Positions 56,790 to 64,000 of a DNA stretch of 64,000 bases are shown here, one piece after another. Position numbers and translations under genes: made by a program. Source of the DNA: SPCO01 sp964579825. Lineage in GTDB: Bacteria > Chloroflexota > Limnocylindria > Limnocylindrales > CSP1-4. The notes beneath the pieces were generated by a model. It saw only the letters and a list, made by a program, of their open reading frames with translations. It was not told where the DNA came from and searched no databases. The DNA is taken from positions 1 to 64,000 of the forward strand of contig CAZOHT010000005.1 in NCBI GenBank assembly GCA_964579825.1, in the 5' to 3' direction. Each line of letters opens with the position of its first letter. Within the stretch, counting starts at the first letter, position 1.

Positions 56790-58963
56790 GGATCCGTCGT
56801 CTGCGGGTCCAGAACCTGCGCCGGTACCGGGAGCTCGACATCGATCTCGCGCCCGGGCTGACCATCGTCCGCGGACCCAACGAGGCCGGCAAGTCCACCA
56901 TCCAGCGGGCCATCGAACTGGCCATCACGCGACGCGTCACCAGCGCCGCGGGCGACCTCGAGTCACTCCGCCCCTGGGATGCGGCCGAGGGCGCCCAGAC
57001 GGTCGTGGCCATCGAGTTCGACCAGGATGAAGAGACCGGCATCCGCTCCGGGACGCTGGAGAAGACGTTCGCCGGATCCAAGGGCGCGGTGGATCTCCAG
57101 TACGACGGCCAGTCGGTCGCGGACCCGGCCCTGGCCGACCAGATCCTGGCCGAGCTGACCGGCATCCCCACCGAAGGGTTCTTCCGCTCGACCGGCTCCG
57201 TTCGGCACATGGAGGTGGCCGGCCTGGCCCGTGACGAGAGCGCCCTGCGCGATCGGCTGCAGGCGTCGATCAGCGGCGCCGATCGCGGGACCAGCCACGC
57301 GCGCAAGAAGCTGGACAAGGCCCTCCACGATCTCACCACCCGCGGTGACAAGAACCCGGGCCGCCTCAAGATCGCCGAGCAGGCCCTCGCCCAGGCGGGC
57401 GCCGCGGTCGAGCAGGGCGAGCTCGCCCTGGCCCAGCTGGAGCGTGACCGCGACAGCCTGTCATCGGCGCGCGACCGGCGAGCGGAAGCGGAAGGCTCGC
57501 TCGCGGAGCGTCGGGCCATGCTCGAGAAGGCTCGCCAGGCCGAGCGGCTCGCCGCCGAACGGGATGCCGCCAGGGAACGGTACGACCGGTTCCGGCAGGC
57601 GGTCGAGGTGAGCGACGAACTGGCCAAGCTCGCGACGACGCACCCATCGCCCAACCCACTACCGGTCCTGCGCCAGGTGGTCGATCGACTGCGGGTCAGC
57701 GATACCCGGACGCGTGAGCTGCGGGCGATGCTGTCCGGCGAGGTGGACGTCCAGTTCGAGGTGGCGCCGGAGGCGGCCTGGCAGCCGCTCAGGACGTGGT
57801 CCATCCCGCTGGTCATCCTCGGCGTCGTCATCTCGGCGCTCGCCTTCGCCGGCACGACCCTCGACATCGTCGACCTCGGACCGATCCCGCTGATCATCGG
57901 CCTGGTGGTCGCCGGTGTCGGTCTCGTCCTGGCGGTCATCGCCTTCGTCATGCGGCGTGGCTCCAAGATGGAGACCCAGCTTCGTGACGTCGAGATCGAC
58001 CGTCGCCTGCGAGGACGGTCCGACCTCGAGGAGGAGCTGCTCATGCTCGAGGCCGACACCGCGAAGCAGCTCGGATCCCTGTCCCTCCCGGACCTGCCGG
58101 CGGCCGAGACGCTGCTGGCCGCCGAAGAGGCGCACGTGGCCTCGATCGACCGGCTCACGGCCCAGCTCGACGGCCTCGTCGGCAAGCAGCCACCCGACGC
58201 CCTGCCGGCATCGCGCGACGCCGCCGCCCTCGAGATCGAACAGAAGACGGCCGCGCTCGAGGCGCTCGGGCCGATCGCCAAGGAGCCCCGGGCGCGCGAA
58301 CGCCTCGAGGTCGAGGTGAAGGGTCAGGAGACCGCCCTCGAATCGGCTCGCGATGACGAGGCGAACGCCCGCGCCCGGGTGGAGGCCAACCCGGTCGATG
58401 CCGAGCAGGTCGCCGCACAGGCCGAGCGGCTCGCCGCGTGGCGGGAGCAGATGGCCGCCCTCGAGCGCCGCCAGCGGGTCTACGCGGCGACGCTGGCCGC
58501 GATCGACGACGCCGAGCGGGCGACGATGAAGACGGTCACGCGCTACCTCGAGAAGCACATGGTCGGCGACCTCTCCACGGTCACGGACGGGCGCTATCGT
58601 CGCGTCCGGGTGGACGATCGGACGCTCGATATCGAGGTGATGGCGCCTGAGAAGGGCGACTGGGTCAAGGTCAGCTCGCTGAGCCAGGGCACGCTCGACC
58701 TGGTGTACCTGACCGCGCGTCTCGGCCTGGTGCGACTCGTCACGGGCGATCGTCGTCCGCCGTTGCTCATGGACGATCCGTTCGTGAGCCTCGATGACGA
58801 GCGAGCGAAGCGAGCCCTCGACCTCCTCAAGTCCATCGCCACGGACTTCCAGGTCATCTACATGACCACGTCCGATCGATATGACAGCGCGGCCGACGCC
58901 GTCGTCGAACTGCCGGGACCGACGGCCCGGGACGAGGGCGCGGCGACAGGGCCCACCCCCTGA
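56786..58963 (+). CDS. SbcC/Rad50-like AAA ATPase with central membrane hairpin
   Basis: A 725-aa SMC-like ATPase. Walker A GPNEAGKST is at 30-38, followed by coiled coil (about 190-280). Two strongly hydrophobic helices at 340-357 and 364-389 lie where Rad50 has its zinc hook; more coiled coil follows. The signature SSLSQGTLDL and Walker B LLMDDPFVSLDD are near the C-terminus. The architecture matches YhaN-type proteins rather than canonical SbcC (about 1000 aa, CxxC hook). It is coupled to the SbcD-like gene, suggesting a membrane-tethered nuclease. Confidence 0.87.
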   Translation: MRIRRLRVQNLRRYRELDIDLAPGLTIVRGPNEAGKSTIQRAIELAITRRVTSAAGDLESLRPWDAAEGAQTVVAIEFDQDEETGIRSGTLEKTFAGSKGAVDLQYDGQSVADPALADQILAELTGIPTEGFFRSTGSVRHMEVAGLARDESALRDRLQASISGADRGTSHARKKLDKALHDLTTRGDKNPGRLKIAEQALAQAGAAVEQGELALAQLERDRDSLSSARDRRAEAEGSLAERRAMLEKARQAERLAAERDAARERYDRFRQAVEVSDELAKLATTHPSPNPLPVLRQVVDRLRVSDTRTRELRAMLSGEVDVQFEVAPEAAWQPLRTWSIPLVILGVVISALAFAGTTLDIVDLGPIPLIIGLVVAGVGLVLAVIAFVMRRGSKMETQLRDVEIDRRLRGRSDLEEELLMLEADTAKQLGSLSLPDLPAAETLLAAEEAHVASIDRLTAQLDGLVGKQPPDALPASRDAAALEIEQKTAALEALGPIAKEPRARERLEVEVKGQETALESARDDEANARARVEANPVDAEQVAAQAERLAAWREQMAALERRQRVYAATLAAIDDAERATMKTVTRYLEKHMVGDLSTVTDGRYRRVRVDDRTLDIEVMAPEKGDWVKVSSLSQGTLDLVYLTARLGLVRLVTGDRRPPLLMDDPFVSLDDERAKRALDLLKSIATDFQVIYMTTSDRYDSAADAVVELPGPTARDEGAATGPTP

Positions 58964-59823
58964 TCGACCTCCTCTCAGGCGGCGCGGGAGCGATCGCGTT
59001 CGGCCTGATCTCGGCGGCCTCGTGGGGTGCGGGCGACTTCGGCGGGGGCCTCGCCAGTCGGCGCGCCCCGGTGTTCGGCGTCGTGTTCATCTCGCAGCTT
59101 GTCGGGATGGCGATCGCCTTCGGGCTGGCGCTCCTCCGCGGCGAGACGCAGCCGTCGGGCGTCGACCTGGGCTGGAGCGTCGGCGCCGGGATCGCCGGCG
59201 GCATCGGGATCGCCAGCCTGTATCGGGCGTTGTCGGTCGGTCGGATGGCGGTCGTCGCCCCCGTCACGGCCGTCCTCGCCGCGTGCATCCCGGTCGTCGT
59301 CGGGTTCACGCTGGACGGGCTGCCGCCCCCCATCGTCCTCGCCGGCATGGCGATCGCGATCGTCGCGGTGGTGCTCGTGTCGCGGGTGGAGGACGTGGAT
59401 GCCGGCCGTTCGCCGGGTCTCGGGCTGGCGCTCCTCGCCGGCGTGGGCTTCGGCCTGTTCGGCGTGTGCATCGGCCAGTTGAGCGACGGGCACGTCTTCG
59501 GCCCACTCGCGCTGGTCCGCCTCACCGAAGCGGTCATGATCGGCGGCCTGATCGTCGTGACGAGGTCGGCCTGGCGGCCCCCGCGCGACCTCATCCTGGC
59601 GATCCTGGCGGTCGGCGTCCTCGACATGGCGGGTAACGGGGCGTACATCCTGTCCGCCCAGGCCGGGTCGCTGGCCATCGCGTCCGTCCTGTCGTCGTTG
59701 TATCCGGTCACGACGGTCATCCTGGCGACGGTCGTCCTGCGCGAACGGGTCACCCGGGTCCACGCGCTCGGCATCGGCATGGCCGTCGCCGCGGTGACGC
59801 TGATCGCCGTCGGCTCCGCGTAG
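58960..59823 (+). CDS. EamA/DMT family transporter
   Basis: A ten-helix drug/metabolite transporter of about 287 aa with two EamA repeats: GLISAASWGAGDFGGGLASR in helix 1, YRALSVGRMAVVAPVTAVL, and in repeat two SVLSSLYPVTTVILATVVL and RERVTRVHALGIG. The full first helix is coded upstream of the first GTG (59071), where no ATG, GTG or TTG exists. A CTG at 58960 overlapping the previous TGA would give the complete protein, so a non-standard start is likely. It probably exports a metabolite. Confidence 0.75.
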   Translation: MIDLLSGGAGAIAFGLISAASWGAGDFGGGLASRRAPVFGVVFISQLVGMAIAFGLALLRGETQPSGVDLGWSVGAGIAGGIGIASLYRALSVGRMAVVAPVTAVLAACIPVVVGFTLDGLPPPIVLAGMAIAIVAVVLVSRVEDVDAGRSPGLGLALLAGVGFGLFGVCIGQLSDGHVFGPLALVRLTEAVMIGGLIVVTRSAWRPPRDLILAILAVGVLDMAGNGAYILSAQAGSLAIASVLSSLYPVTTVILATVVLRERVTRVHALGIGMAVAAVTLIAVGSA

Positions 59824-59832
59824 ACTGCCGAC

Positions 59833-60141
59833 ATGGCCGACCCACCCGACCTCCCGCCGATCGCGATGGAAACGGTCTGGCTGATCGAAGCGACGTACGC
59901 GCCGGATGCCGCCGAAACGCGGGTCCCGTTCCGAGCCGAGCACCTCGCCCGGGTGGCGGCGCTCAAGGCGAGCGGGGTCATCGTGGAGATCGGCGCGTTC
60001 CTGGACGTGTCGGGCGCCATCGCCATGGTCCGCGCGGACAGCGAAGCGGCCGCCCTCGACCTCATGCGGGCCGACGTCTACGTGACCAACGGGATCTGGG
60101 TGGAGCTGCGCGCGCGGCCGTTCGGCCGGGTCGTCGGCTAG
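59833..60141 (+). CDS. YciI-like family protein
   Basis: A 102-aa ferredoxin-like protein: TVWLIEATYAPDAAETRVPF, then HLARVAALKASGVIVEIGAF, and GAIAMVRADSEAAALDLMRA are typical of YCII/YciI domains, most of unknown activity. TAGACT lies 6 nt before the ATG, and its TAG is also the stop codon of the EamA gene, so the -10 is embedded in the preceding gene's end. Confidence 0.75.
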   Translation: MADPPDLPPIAMETVWLIEATYAPDAAETRVPFRAEHLARVAALKASGVIVEIGAFLDVSGAIAMVRADSEAAALDLMRADVYVTNGIWVELRARPFGRVVG

Positions 60142-60464
60142 GCGCTGCGACCCGTCCGTCGCCACGGACCGGTCGTCGCCCGCGGACCGGTCCGATCCCG
60201 GACCCGACCCTCGCGCCTGGCCCGGTCCGACCCCCCGTACCAAGCGCCGTATCGATGCCATCGTTATCACGCAGGCATGGATGCCCGTTCAGGGGTCAGG
60301 CGACGGTCGGGCATGTCGCCCCCACGCTCAGACTCGCGATCGAGCGGCGGCCCACAGCATGCTGCGGGCGATCCAGCCGCCCAGGTATCGATGGCGTCGA
60401 TACTCTACCGGACAGGTCGTCGGCTAGCGGCCAGGCGGTCGGATCGGGCCCGGGGGCCTGCCCT
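60142..60464. other. 323-bp spacer between convergent genes; inverted repeats only
   Basis: I see no coding frame with gene-like features. It holds CGGACCGGTCCG (60183-60194), an inverted repeat ATGCCCG...CGGGCAT near 60287-60320, and GTATCGA-TGGCG-TCGATAC (60385-60403). These may act as terminators for the genes that converge here, or be binding sites. Confidence 0.5.
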
Positions 60465-60992
60465 TCAGGTCGGCGGATGCCGCCTGATCCGGAGCGCGTC
60501 CACCTCGGCCGGGTCGTGCAGGACGTGGATCCCGGCGAAGCCCTCGGCTTCGAGCGTGCCGTCATCCACGACGCGCCGGATCCCGTCCAGGTGTCGCCGA
60601 ACGACCGCCTCGGGGACGATCCGGTCGTGCCTGGCCGCATTCCGCGCCAGCACGATGGCCGGGGCGAGGTCCAGCACGATCGCCACCGCTGGCAGACCGG
60701 CCGCCTCGGCCCGGACCAGCAGGGCTCGGCGGGCCTCGCGCGTGACGTTCGTGGCATCGACGACCGCCAGGCGCCCCGCCCGAAGGCGCCGGTCCAGCGC
60801 GGCGTACAGCGCGGCGAAGGCGGCCTTGCTGACGGACTGGTCGGCGGCATCGCCCGAGATCGCGGCGCGAAGGGCATCGGACGACAGGATCTCGTCCGGC
60901 GCGAATCGCCGGCTGGCGAAGGTGGACTTGCCCGAGCCGGCCGCACCGATGAGGAGGACCAGCGACGGATCCGGGAGGATGAGCTCGGACAT
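60465..60992 (-). CDS. AAA-type polynucleotide kinase-like ATPase
   Basis: A 175-aa P-loop kinase. Walker A LIGAAGSGKSTFA is at 14-26, SDALRAAISG near 39 and RLAVVDATNVTREARRALL near 74, with a lid-like RNAARHDRIVPEAVV. This is the bacterial 'AAA family ATPase' group related to polynucleotide kinase 3'-phosphatase kinases and predicted to phosphorylate nucleic acids or small molecules. It stands divergent from the photolyase gene (71 bp between starts), consistent with a repair link but not proof. Confidence 0.82.
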   Translation of the reverse strand: MSELILPDPSLVLLIGAAGSGKSTFASRRFAPDEILSSDALRAAISGDAADQSVSKAAFAALYAALDRRLRAGRLAVVDATNVTREARRALLVRAEAAGLPAVAIVLDLAPAIVLARNAARHDRIVPEAVVRRHLDGIRRVVDDGTLEAEGFAGIHVLHDPAEVDALRIRRHPPT

Positions 60993-61063
60993 CGCCCGAT
61001 GATGCGCCGGTCAGGGCTCCGGCGCGACCCGTCCGCCAGCCGGCCTGCTGCGAAGAGAGGTCG

Positions 61064-62470
61064 ATGACCTCGACCGCGATCGTCTGGTTCCGGCGCGATC
61101 TGCGCCTGCATGACCATCCCGCGCTGACGGCGGCCGTCGCCCGACACGACCAGGTCGTACCCCTGTTCGTCCTGGATCCGCGCCTGCTGCACGGGCGGTT
61201 CGCCAGCCCGGTCCGAACCTGGTTCCTGCTGGAGTCCGTGCAGGCCCTGGCCGCGGACCTGGCCAGGCTGGGCGCGCCGCTGGTCGTCCGGACCGGCGAC
61301 CCGGCCGAAGTGGTCGCCACGGTGGCCGCGGAGGCGCGCGCCGGCGACGTGTACGTGTCGCGCGACCATGCGCCGTACGGGCGAGCCCGCGACGGCCACG
61401 TGGCGGAGCGCCTGGCGGCGGTCGGCATCGCGTTCCATCCGAAGCGCGGCAACCTGGTCCACGAGCCCGAGGCGGTCCTCACCCGTGACGGGCGGCCGTT
61501 CAGCGTCTACTCGCCGTTCCGACGGGCGTGGGAGTCCGTCGAGCGACGACCGACCCTCCCGGCCCCGGACGCGCTCACCCGCCACGACATCGAGCCGGGC
61601 GAGATCCCCCGGCAACCGACCCGTCGGCTGGACCCGAGCCTCGTACCCGAGCCCGGCGAGGCGGCGGCGCGTACCCGCCTCGAGCGCTGGCTGGACCGCG
61701 GTGTGGAGGCCTACGCCGCCACACGCGACCGGCTGGATCTCACCGAGGGAACCTCGAGGCTGTCGGCGGATCTCCACCTCGGCCTGCTCTCGCCGGGCGA
61801 GGTCGTGGAGCGCGCCATGGGCGCCGGCGACGGGCGGCGCGTGTTCGTGAACGAGCTCGTCTGGCGCGAGTTCTACGCCCATGTCCTGTTCCACCGCCCG
61901 TACGTCCGCACCCGGGCGTTCAAGCCGGGACTCGATCGGATCGCGTGGCAGCCCGATGACGACCGGGCCGAGGCCTGGCGCCAGGGTCGGACCGGCGTCC
62001 CGATCATCGACGCGGCGATGCGTCAGCTGGCCGCCTCGGGCTGGATGCACAACCGGGCGCGCATGCTGGTCGCCACGTTCCTGACCAAGGACCTGCTGGT
62101 GGACTGGCGGGTCGGCGAGGCCCACTTCATGCGTCACCTGGTGGACGGCGACGTGGCGAGCAACAACGGCGGCTGGCAGTGGTCCGCCTCGACCGGCACG
62201 GACCCGCAGCCGTACTTCCGCATCTTCAACCCGGTGACCCAGGGCCGGCGCCACGATCCGGACGGCACGTACGTGCGCCGCTGGGTCCCGGAGCTGGCGT
62301 CCGTCCCGACGACCTGGATCCACGCTCCGTGGGAGATGCCGCCGGACGTCGCCGATGCGTGCGGGGTCCGCCTCGGCGTGGACTACCCGGTTCGGATCGT
62401 CGACCACGCCGTGGCCCGGGGCCGAGCGCTGGCGGCCTACGCTGCCGTCCGCCAGGGCGTTGCCCGCTGA
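61064..62470 (+). CDS. phrB: Deoxyribodipyrimidine photolyase
   Basis: A 468-aa cryptochrome/photolyase family protein. The Rossmann-like antenna domain starts STAIVWFRRDLRLHDHPAL. The FAD domain has EGTSRLSADLHLGLLSPGEV near 222, WREFYAHVLF near 265, and WMHNRARMLVATFLTKDLL near 325, then ASNNGGWQWSASTGTDPQPY near 363, all class I CPD photolyase signatures. It repairs UV-made pyrimidine dimers with blue light. GAGAGG precedes the ATG. Confidence 0.93.
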   Translation: MTSTAIVWFRRDLRLHDHPALTAAVARHDQVVPLFVLDPRLLHGRFASPVRTWFLLESVQALAADLARLGAPLVVRTGDPAEVVATVAAEARAGDVYVSRDHAPYGRARDGHVAERLAAVGIAFHPKRGNLVHEPEAVLTRDGRPFSVYSPFRRAWESVERRPTLPAPDALTRHDIEPGEIPRQPTRRLDPSLVPEPGEAAARTRLERWLDRGVEAYAATRDRLDLTEGTSRLSADLHLGLLSPGEVVERAMGAGDGRRVFVNELVWREFYAHVLFHRPYVRTRAFKPGLDRIAWQPDDDRAEAWRQGRTGVPIIDAAMRQLAASGWMHNRARMLVATFLTKDLLVDWRVGEAHFMRHLVDGDVASNNGGWQWSASTGTDPQPYFRIFNPVTQGRRHDPDGTYVRRWVPELASVPTTWIHAPWEMPPDVADACGVRLGVDYPVRIVDHAVARGRALAAYAAVRQGVAR

Positions 62471-62477
62471 GCCGGGT

Positions 62478-62552
62478 CTATCCACAGACCGTCCACACCG
62501 CCCGCAACCTCGGGGATAACTTCGCGCACCCGTCCCGCAACTTCGTGGATAA
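62478..62552. promoter_or_regulatory. Cluster of DnaA-box-like sites
   Basis: CTATCCACA (62478-62486, plus, 8 of 9 to TTATCCACA), TTATCCCCG (complement of 62511-62519, minus, 7 of 9) and TTATCCACG (62552-62544, minus, 8 of 9) lie within 75 bp. The last lies 5 bp before the -35 of the RNA promoter. Confidence 0.4.
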
Positions 62553-62557
62553 GGCCG

Positions 62558-62587
62558 TTGTGGTGCGGTGCCCCCGGGCCGTACATT
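62558..62587 (+). promoter_or_regulatory. Promoter of the candidate structured RNA
   Basis: -35 TTGTGG (62558-62563), 18-bp spacer, -10 TACATT (62582-62587). Seven nt further on is G62595, the first base of the RNA's closing helix. Confidence 0.5.
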
Positions 62588-62594
62588 TCGTCTT

Positions 62595-62823
62595 GCCCGA
62601 AGGGGCAGTGCGAACCAACCAGACCGAGTCGGGGAGCGATCCTCGGAGCGGTCCCGGGAACCGGGTCCGCCGGCCGCAAGGCTGGTGGGCGAGGGACCCG
62701 GCGGCGATCAGGGACTGCGACTTGTCGAAGCCCCCGAACCCGTCGAACGGTCGGCTCCTACAGTTCCTTCGGGCGCTTTCATGTGCCCGGCACCCGGCGC
62801 GGCCTGCGGGGAGCGGCTCCCGC
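62595..62823 (+). ncRNA. Candidate structured small RNA of unknown class
   Basis: No convincing gene fills the 382 bp between phrB and the next MFS gene. G62595-C62606 (GCCCGAAGGGGC) pairs over 12 bp, two of them G-U, with 62763-62774 (GTTCCTTCGGGC). Inside, CCGGGTCC (62661-62668) pairs with GGACCCGG (62694-62701), and above it GCCGGCC pairs with GGCTGGT around a GCAA tetraloop. Another short hairpin, CCGT-CGA-ACGG, lies near 62740. A GCGGGGAG/CTCCCGC hairpin (62806-62823) may end it. The wobble pairs fit RNA from the plus strand. It matches no riboswitch or housekeeping RNA I know. Confidence 0.45.
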
Positions 62824-62852
62824 CCGCCCGTCGGTCGGCTACCCTCCCACCC

Positions 62853-64000
62853 GTGCCCTCCACCGTCCCGCGCCCGACCCAGGACTGGCGCGTCCTCGTC
62901 GCGGTCTTCTGGGTCGTGTCGATGGTCGAAGGGCTCGGCGTCGCCCAGATCTTCGCCTTCGTGCCGGTCTATCTTCGCGAGATGGGCGTCCCGCCGGACG
63001 ATCGCCTGGCGTTCGTCGGCCTGTTCAGCTCCCTCATCTTCATCGTCGGGGCCCCACTCGTCCCGCTCTGGGGCGTGTGGGCGGACAAGTACAGCCGCAA
63101 AGCGGTCATCGTCCGCAGCGCGCTCGTCGAGGCGGTCGTGTTCGGCCTCGCGGCCGCCGCGCGGGAGCCGTGGCAGCTCGCCCTGGCCATGCTCCTGATC
63201 GGCTTCCAGCTCGGCAACACCGGCGTGATGCTCGCGGGCATCCGCGACGTGACACCGCTCGCGCGCCTGGGGCTGACCATCGCGATCTTCGGGGCCTCCG
63301 GTCCGGTGGGGTTCGCCGTCGGTCCGGCGCTCGGTGGCTTCATCGTGGACGGGCTCGGCTGGTCCATCTCGGCCGTCTTCGCCGTGTCGTCCCTGCTGTC
63401 GATCGGGACGGCGCTGCTCGTGACGTTCGGGTCCAGGGAGGTCCGTCCGACCGTCGTCCCGGAGGGCCCGGTGGTGTCGCTCGCGTTCGGGGCGGTCAGG
63501 GGCGTTCTCGGCGACCCGGCCGTGCGCCGGATCTTCGCCATCTTCGGGCTGGCCTTCCTCGCGACGCAGATGACCCGGCCCTACATCCCGGTCCTCGTCG
63601 AGGGGATCGTCGGGATCGGCCCGGGCCTCGCCTCGTCGATCGCCCTGGTCTCGGGTACGGCCGCCCTGGTCGGGGCCCTGATCTCACCGCTCGGTGGGGC
63701 GCTGGGTGACCGGATCGGGTTCCGGACCGTGCTGGTCGCGGCGCTGGTCGGCGGCGCGCTGGCCCTGCTCATCATGCCGAGCGCGAGCACGATCCCGGTC
63801 CTGGCCACCGCGGCGGTGCTGCTCGGGATGTCCACGGCCGCCGTCTCGGCGATGATCTTCGGCGTGCTCGCGACCGAGGTCCCGCCGGAGCGGCGGTCCG
63901 CCACCTTGAACCTCGTCTATCTGCCCCTGTACCTCGCCGGGACCATCGGGCCGGCGCTCGCGGGCGTCGTCGTCACGGTCATGGGCGTCTCGGCGCCGTT
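62853..64000 (+). CDS. MFS transporter (partial, runs off the window)
   Basis: At least 382 codons from GTG 62853 to the window edge. It begins VPSTVPRPTQDWRVLVAVFW; loop 2-3 reads PLWGVWADKYSRKAVIVRS, and the second half contains SPLGGALGDRIGFRTVLVAA, the paired MFS motif A. About 11 helices are seen so far, of a 12-helix protein; the substrate is unknown. TACCCT ends 7 nt before the GTG (leaderless), so the candidate RNA upstream is not its leader. Confidence 0.85.
   Translation, partial: MPSTVPRPTQDWRVLVAVFWVVSMVEGLGVAQIFAFVPVYLREMGVPPDDRLAFVGLFSSLIFIVGAPLVPLWGVWADKYSRKAVIVRSALVEAVVFGLAAAAREPWQLALAMLLIGFQLGNTGVMLAGIRDVTPLARLGLTIAIFGASGPVGFAVGPALGGFIVDGLGWSISAVFAVSSLLSIGTALLVTFGSREVRPTVVPEGPVVSLAFGAVRGVLGDPAVRRIFAIFGLAFLATQMTRPYIPVLVEGIVGIGPGLASSIALVSGTAALVGALISPLGGALGDRIGFRTVLVAALVGGALALLIMPSASTIPVLATAAVLLGMSTAAVSAMIFGVLATEVPPERRSATLNLVYLPLYLAGTIGPALAGVVVTVMGVSAP

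Noticed and set aside
62478..62552. Chromosomal replication origin
   Set aside because: No dnaA, dnaN, gyrase or rpmH genes are near and there is no AT-rich unwinding stretch; only three imperfect boxes are present.
62595..62774. Known riboswitch (glycine or c-di-AMP type)
   Set aside because: CCGAAGGGGCA recalls the glycine class and CCGAACCCGTC the c-di-AMP class, but the other required conserved blocks of each are missing, and the downstream MFS gene has its own leaderless promoter.
1..64000. tRNA, rRNA, insertion sequences and prophage genes
   Set aside because: I looked for T-loop GGTTCGAATCC-type motifs, rRNA segments and transposase or integrase motifs on both strands and saw none; a tRNAscan/ISfinder run would be decisive.

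Overview
The window is about 64 kb of a very GC-rich bacterial genome (roughly 70% GC by eye) holding some 60 protein genes, no rRNA or tRNA gene that I could find, and one run of 100 N. Gene content, GTG/TTG starts and the many small Chloroflexota/Actinobacteria-type membrane proteins and lipoproteins suggest a soil or freshwater Chloroflexota assembled from short reads (possibly a Limnocylindria/Ellin6529-type lineage). That placement is inference from gene style, not a database result.

Region by region. 1-6 kb: a metallo-beta-lactamase hydrolase, two broken genes, and two TetR regulators, each divergent from a likely target (SDR dehydrogenase; ABM monooxygenase) across a readable operator, plus an ArsR/YCII pair. 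6-14 kb: S4-domain protein with PrsW protease, a prenyltransferase-like repeat protein, a cyclase-like DUF2652 protein, an MFS exporter, a graveyard of gene fragments (11.5-12.0 kb), a Flp-type pilin with a Lys/Pro/Thr tail, and MarR. 14-22 kb: AhpD-like protein, stand-alone RnfD/NqrB-like membrane protein, a sulfatase fused to a DUF1269-type domain, and small membrane proteins. 22-26 kb: an operon of DUF302, OsmC and a metal P-type ATPase carrying a C-terminal hemerythrin domain. 26-36 kb: CvpA-like protein, nucleoside hydrolase with KDPG-type aldolase, choline dehydrogenase, tandem AI-2E permease, K+ channel, LLM oxidoreductase, AlkA-like glycosylase, RlpA-like protein. 36.9-37.5 kb: a repeat array with an exact 52-bp period. 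37.6-51 kb: GcvT-like protein, FdhD, membrane proteins, ABC1/UbiB kinase, ClC channel, MobA, amidohydrolase. 51-64 kb: cupin, MBL, methyltransferase, two MFS exporters, an SbcD/SbcC-like pair, EamA exporter, photolyase, and an intergenic region that looks like it encodes a structured RNA.

Three points stand out. First, the array at 37013-37528: a 17-bp inverted-repeat core recurs at exactly 52-bp steps (five helical turns at 10.4 bp) while the 35 bp between cores varies. Second, at least 13 genes have a TANNNT hexamer exactly 6-7 nt before the start codon, which predicts leaderless mRNAs. Third, the same spacing rule applied at 62.6 kb puts a transcription start on the first base of a 12-bp helix closing a roughly 180-nt structured region, a candidate new small RNA next to DnaA-box-like sites.
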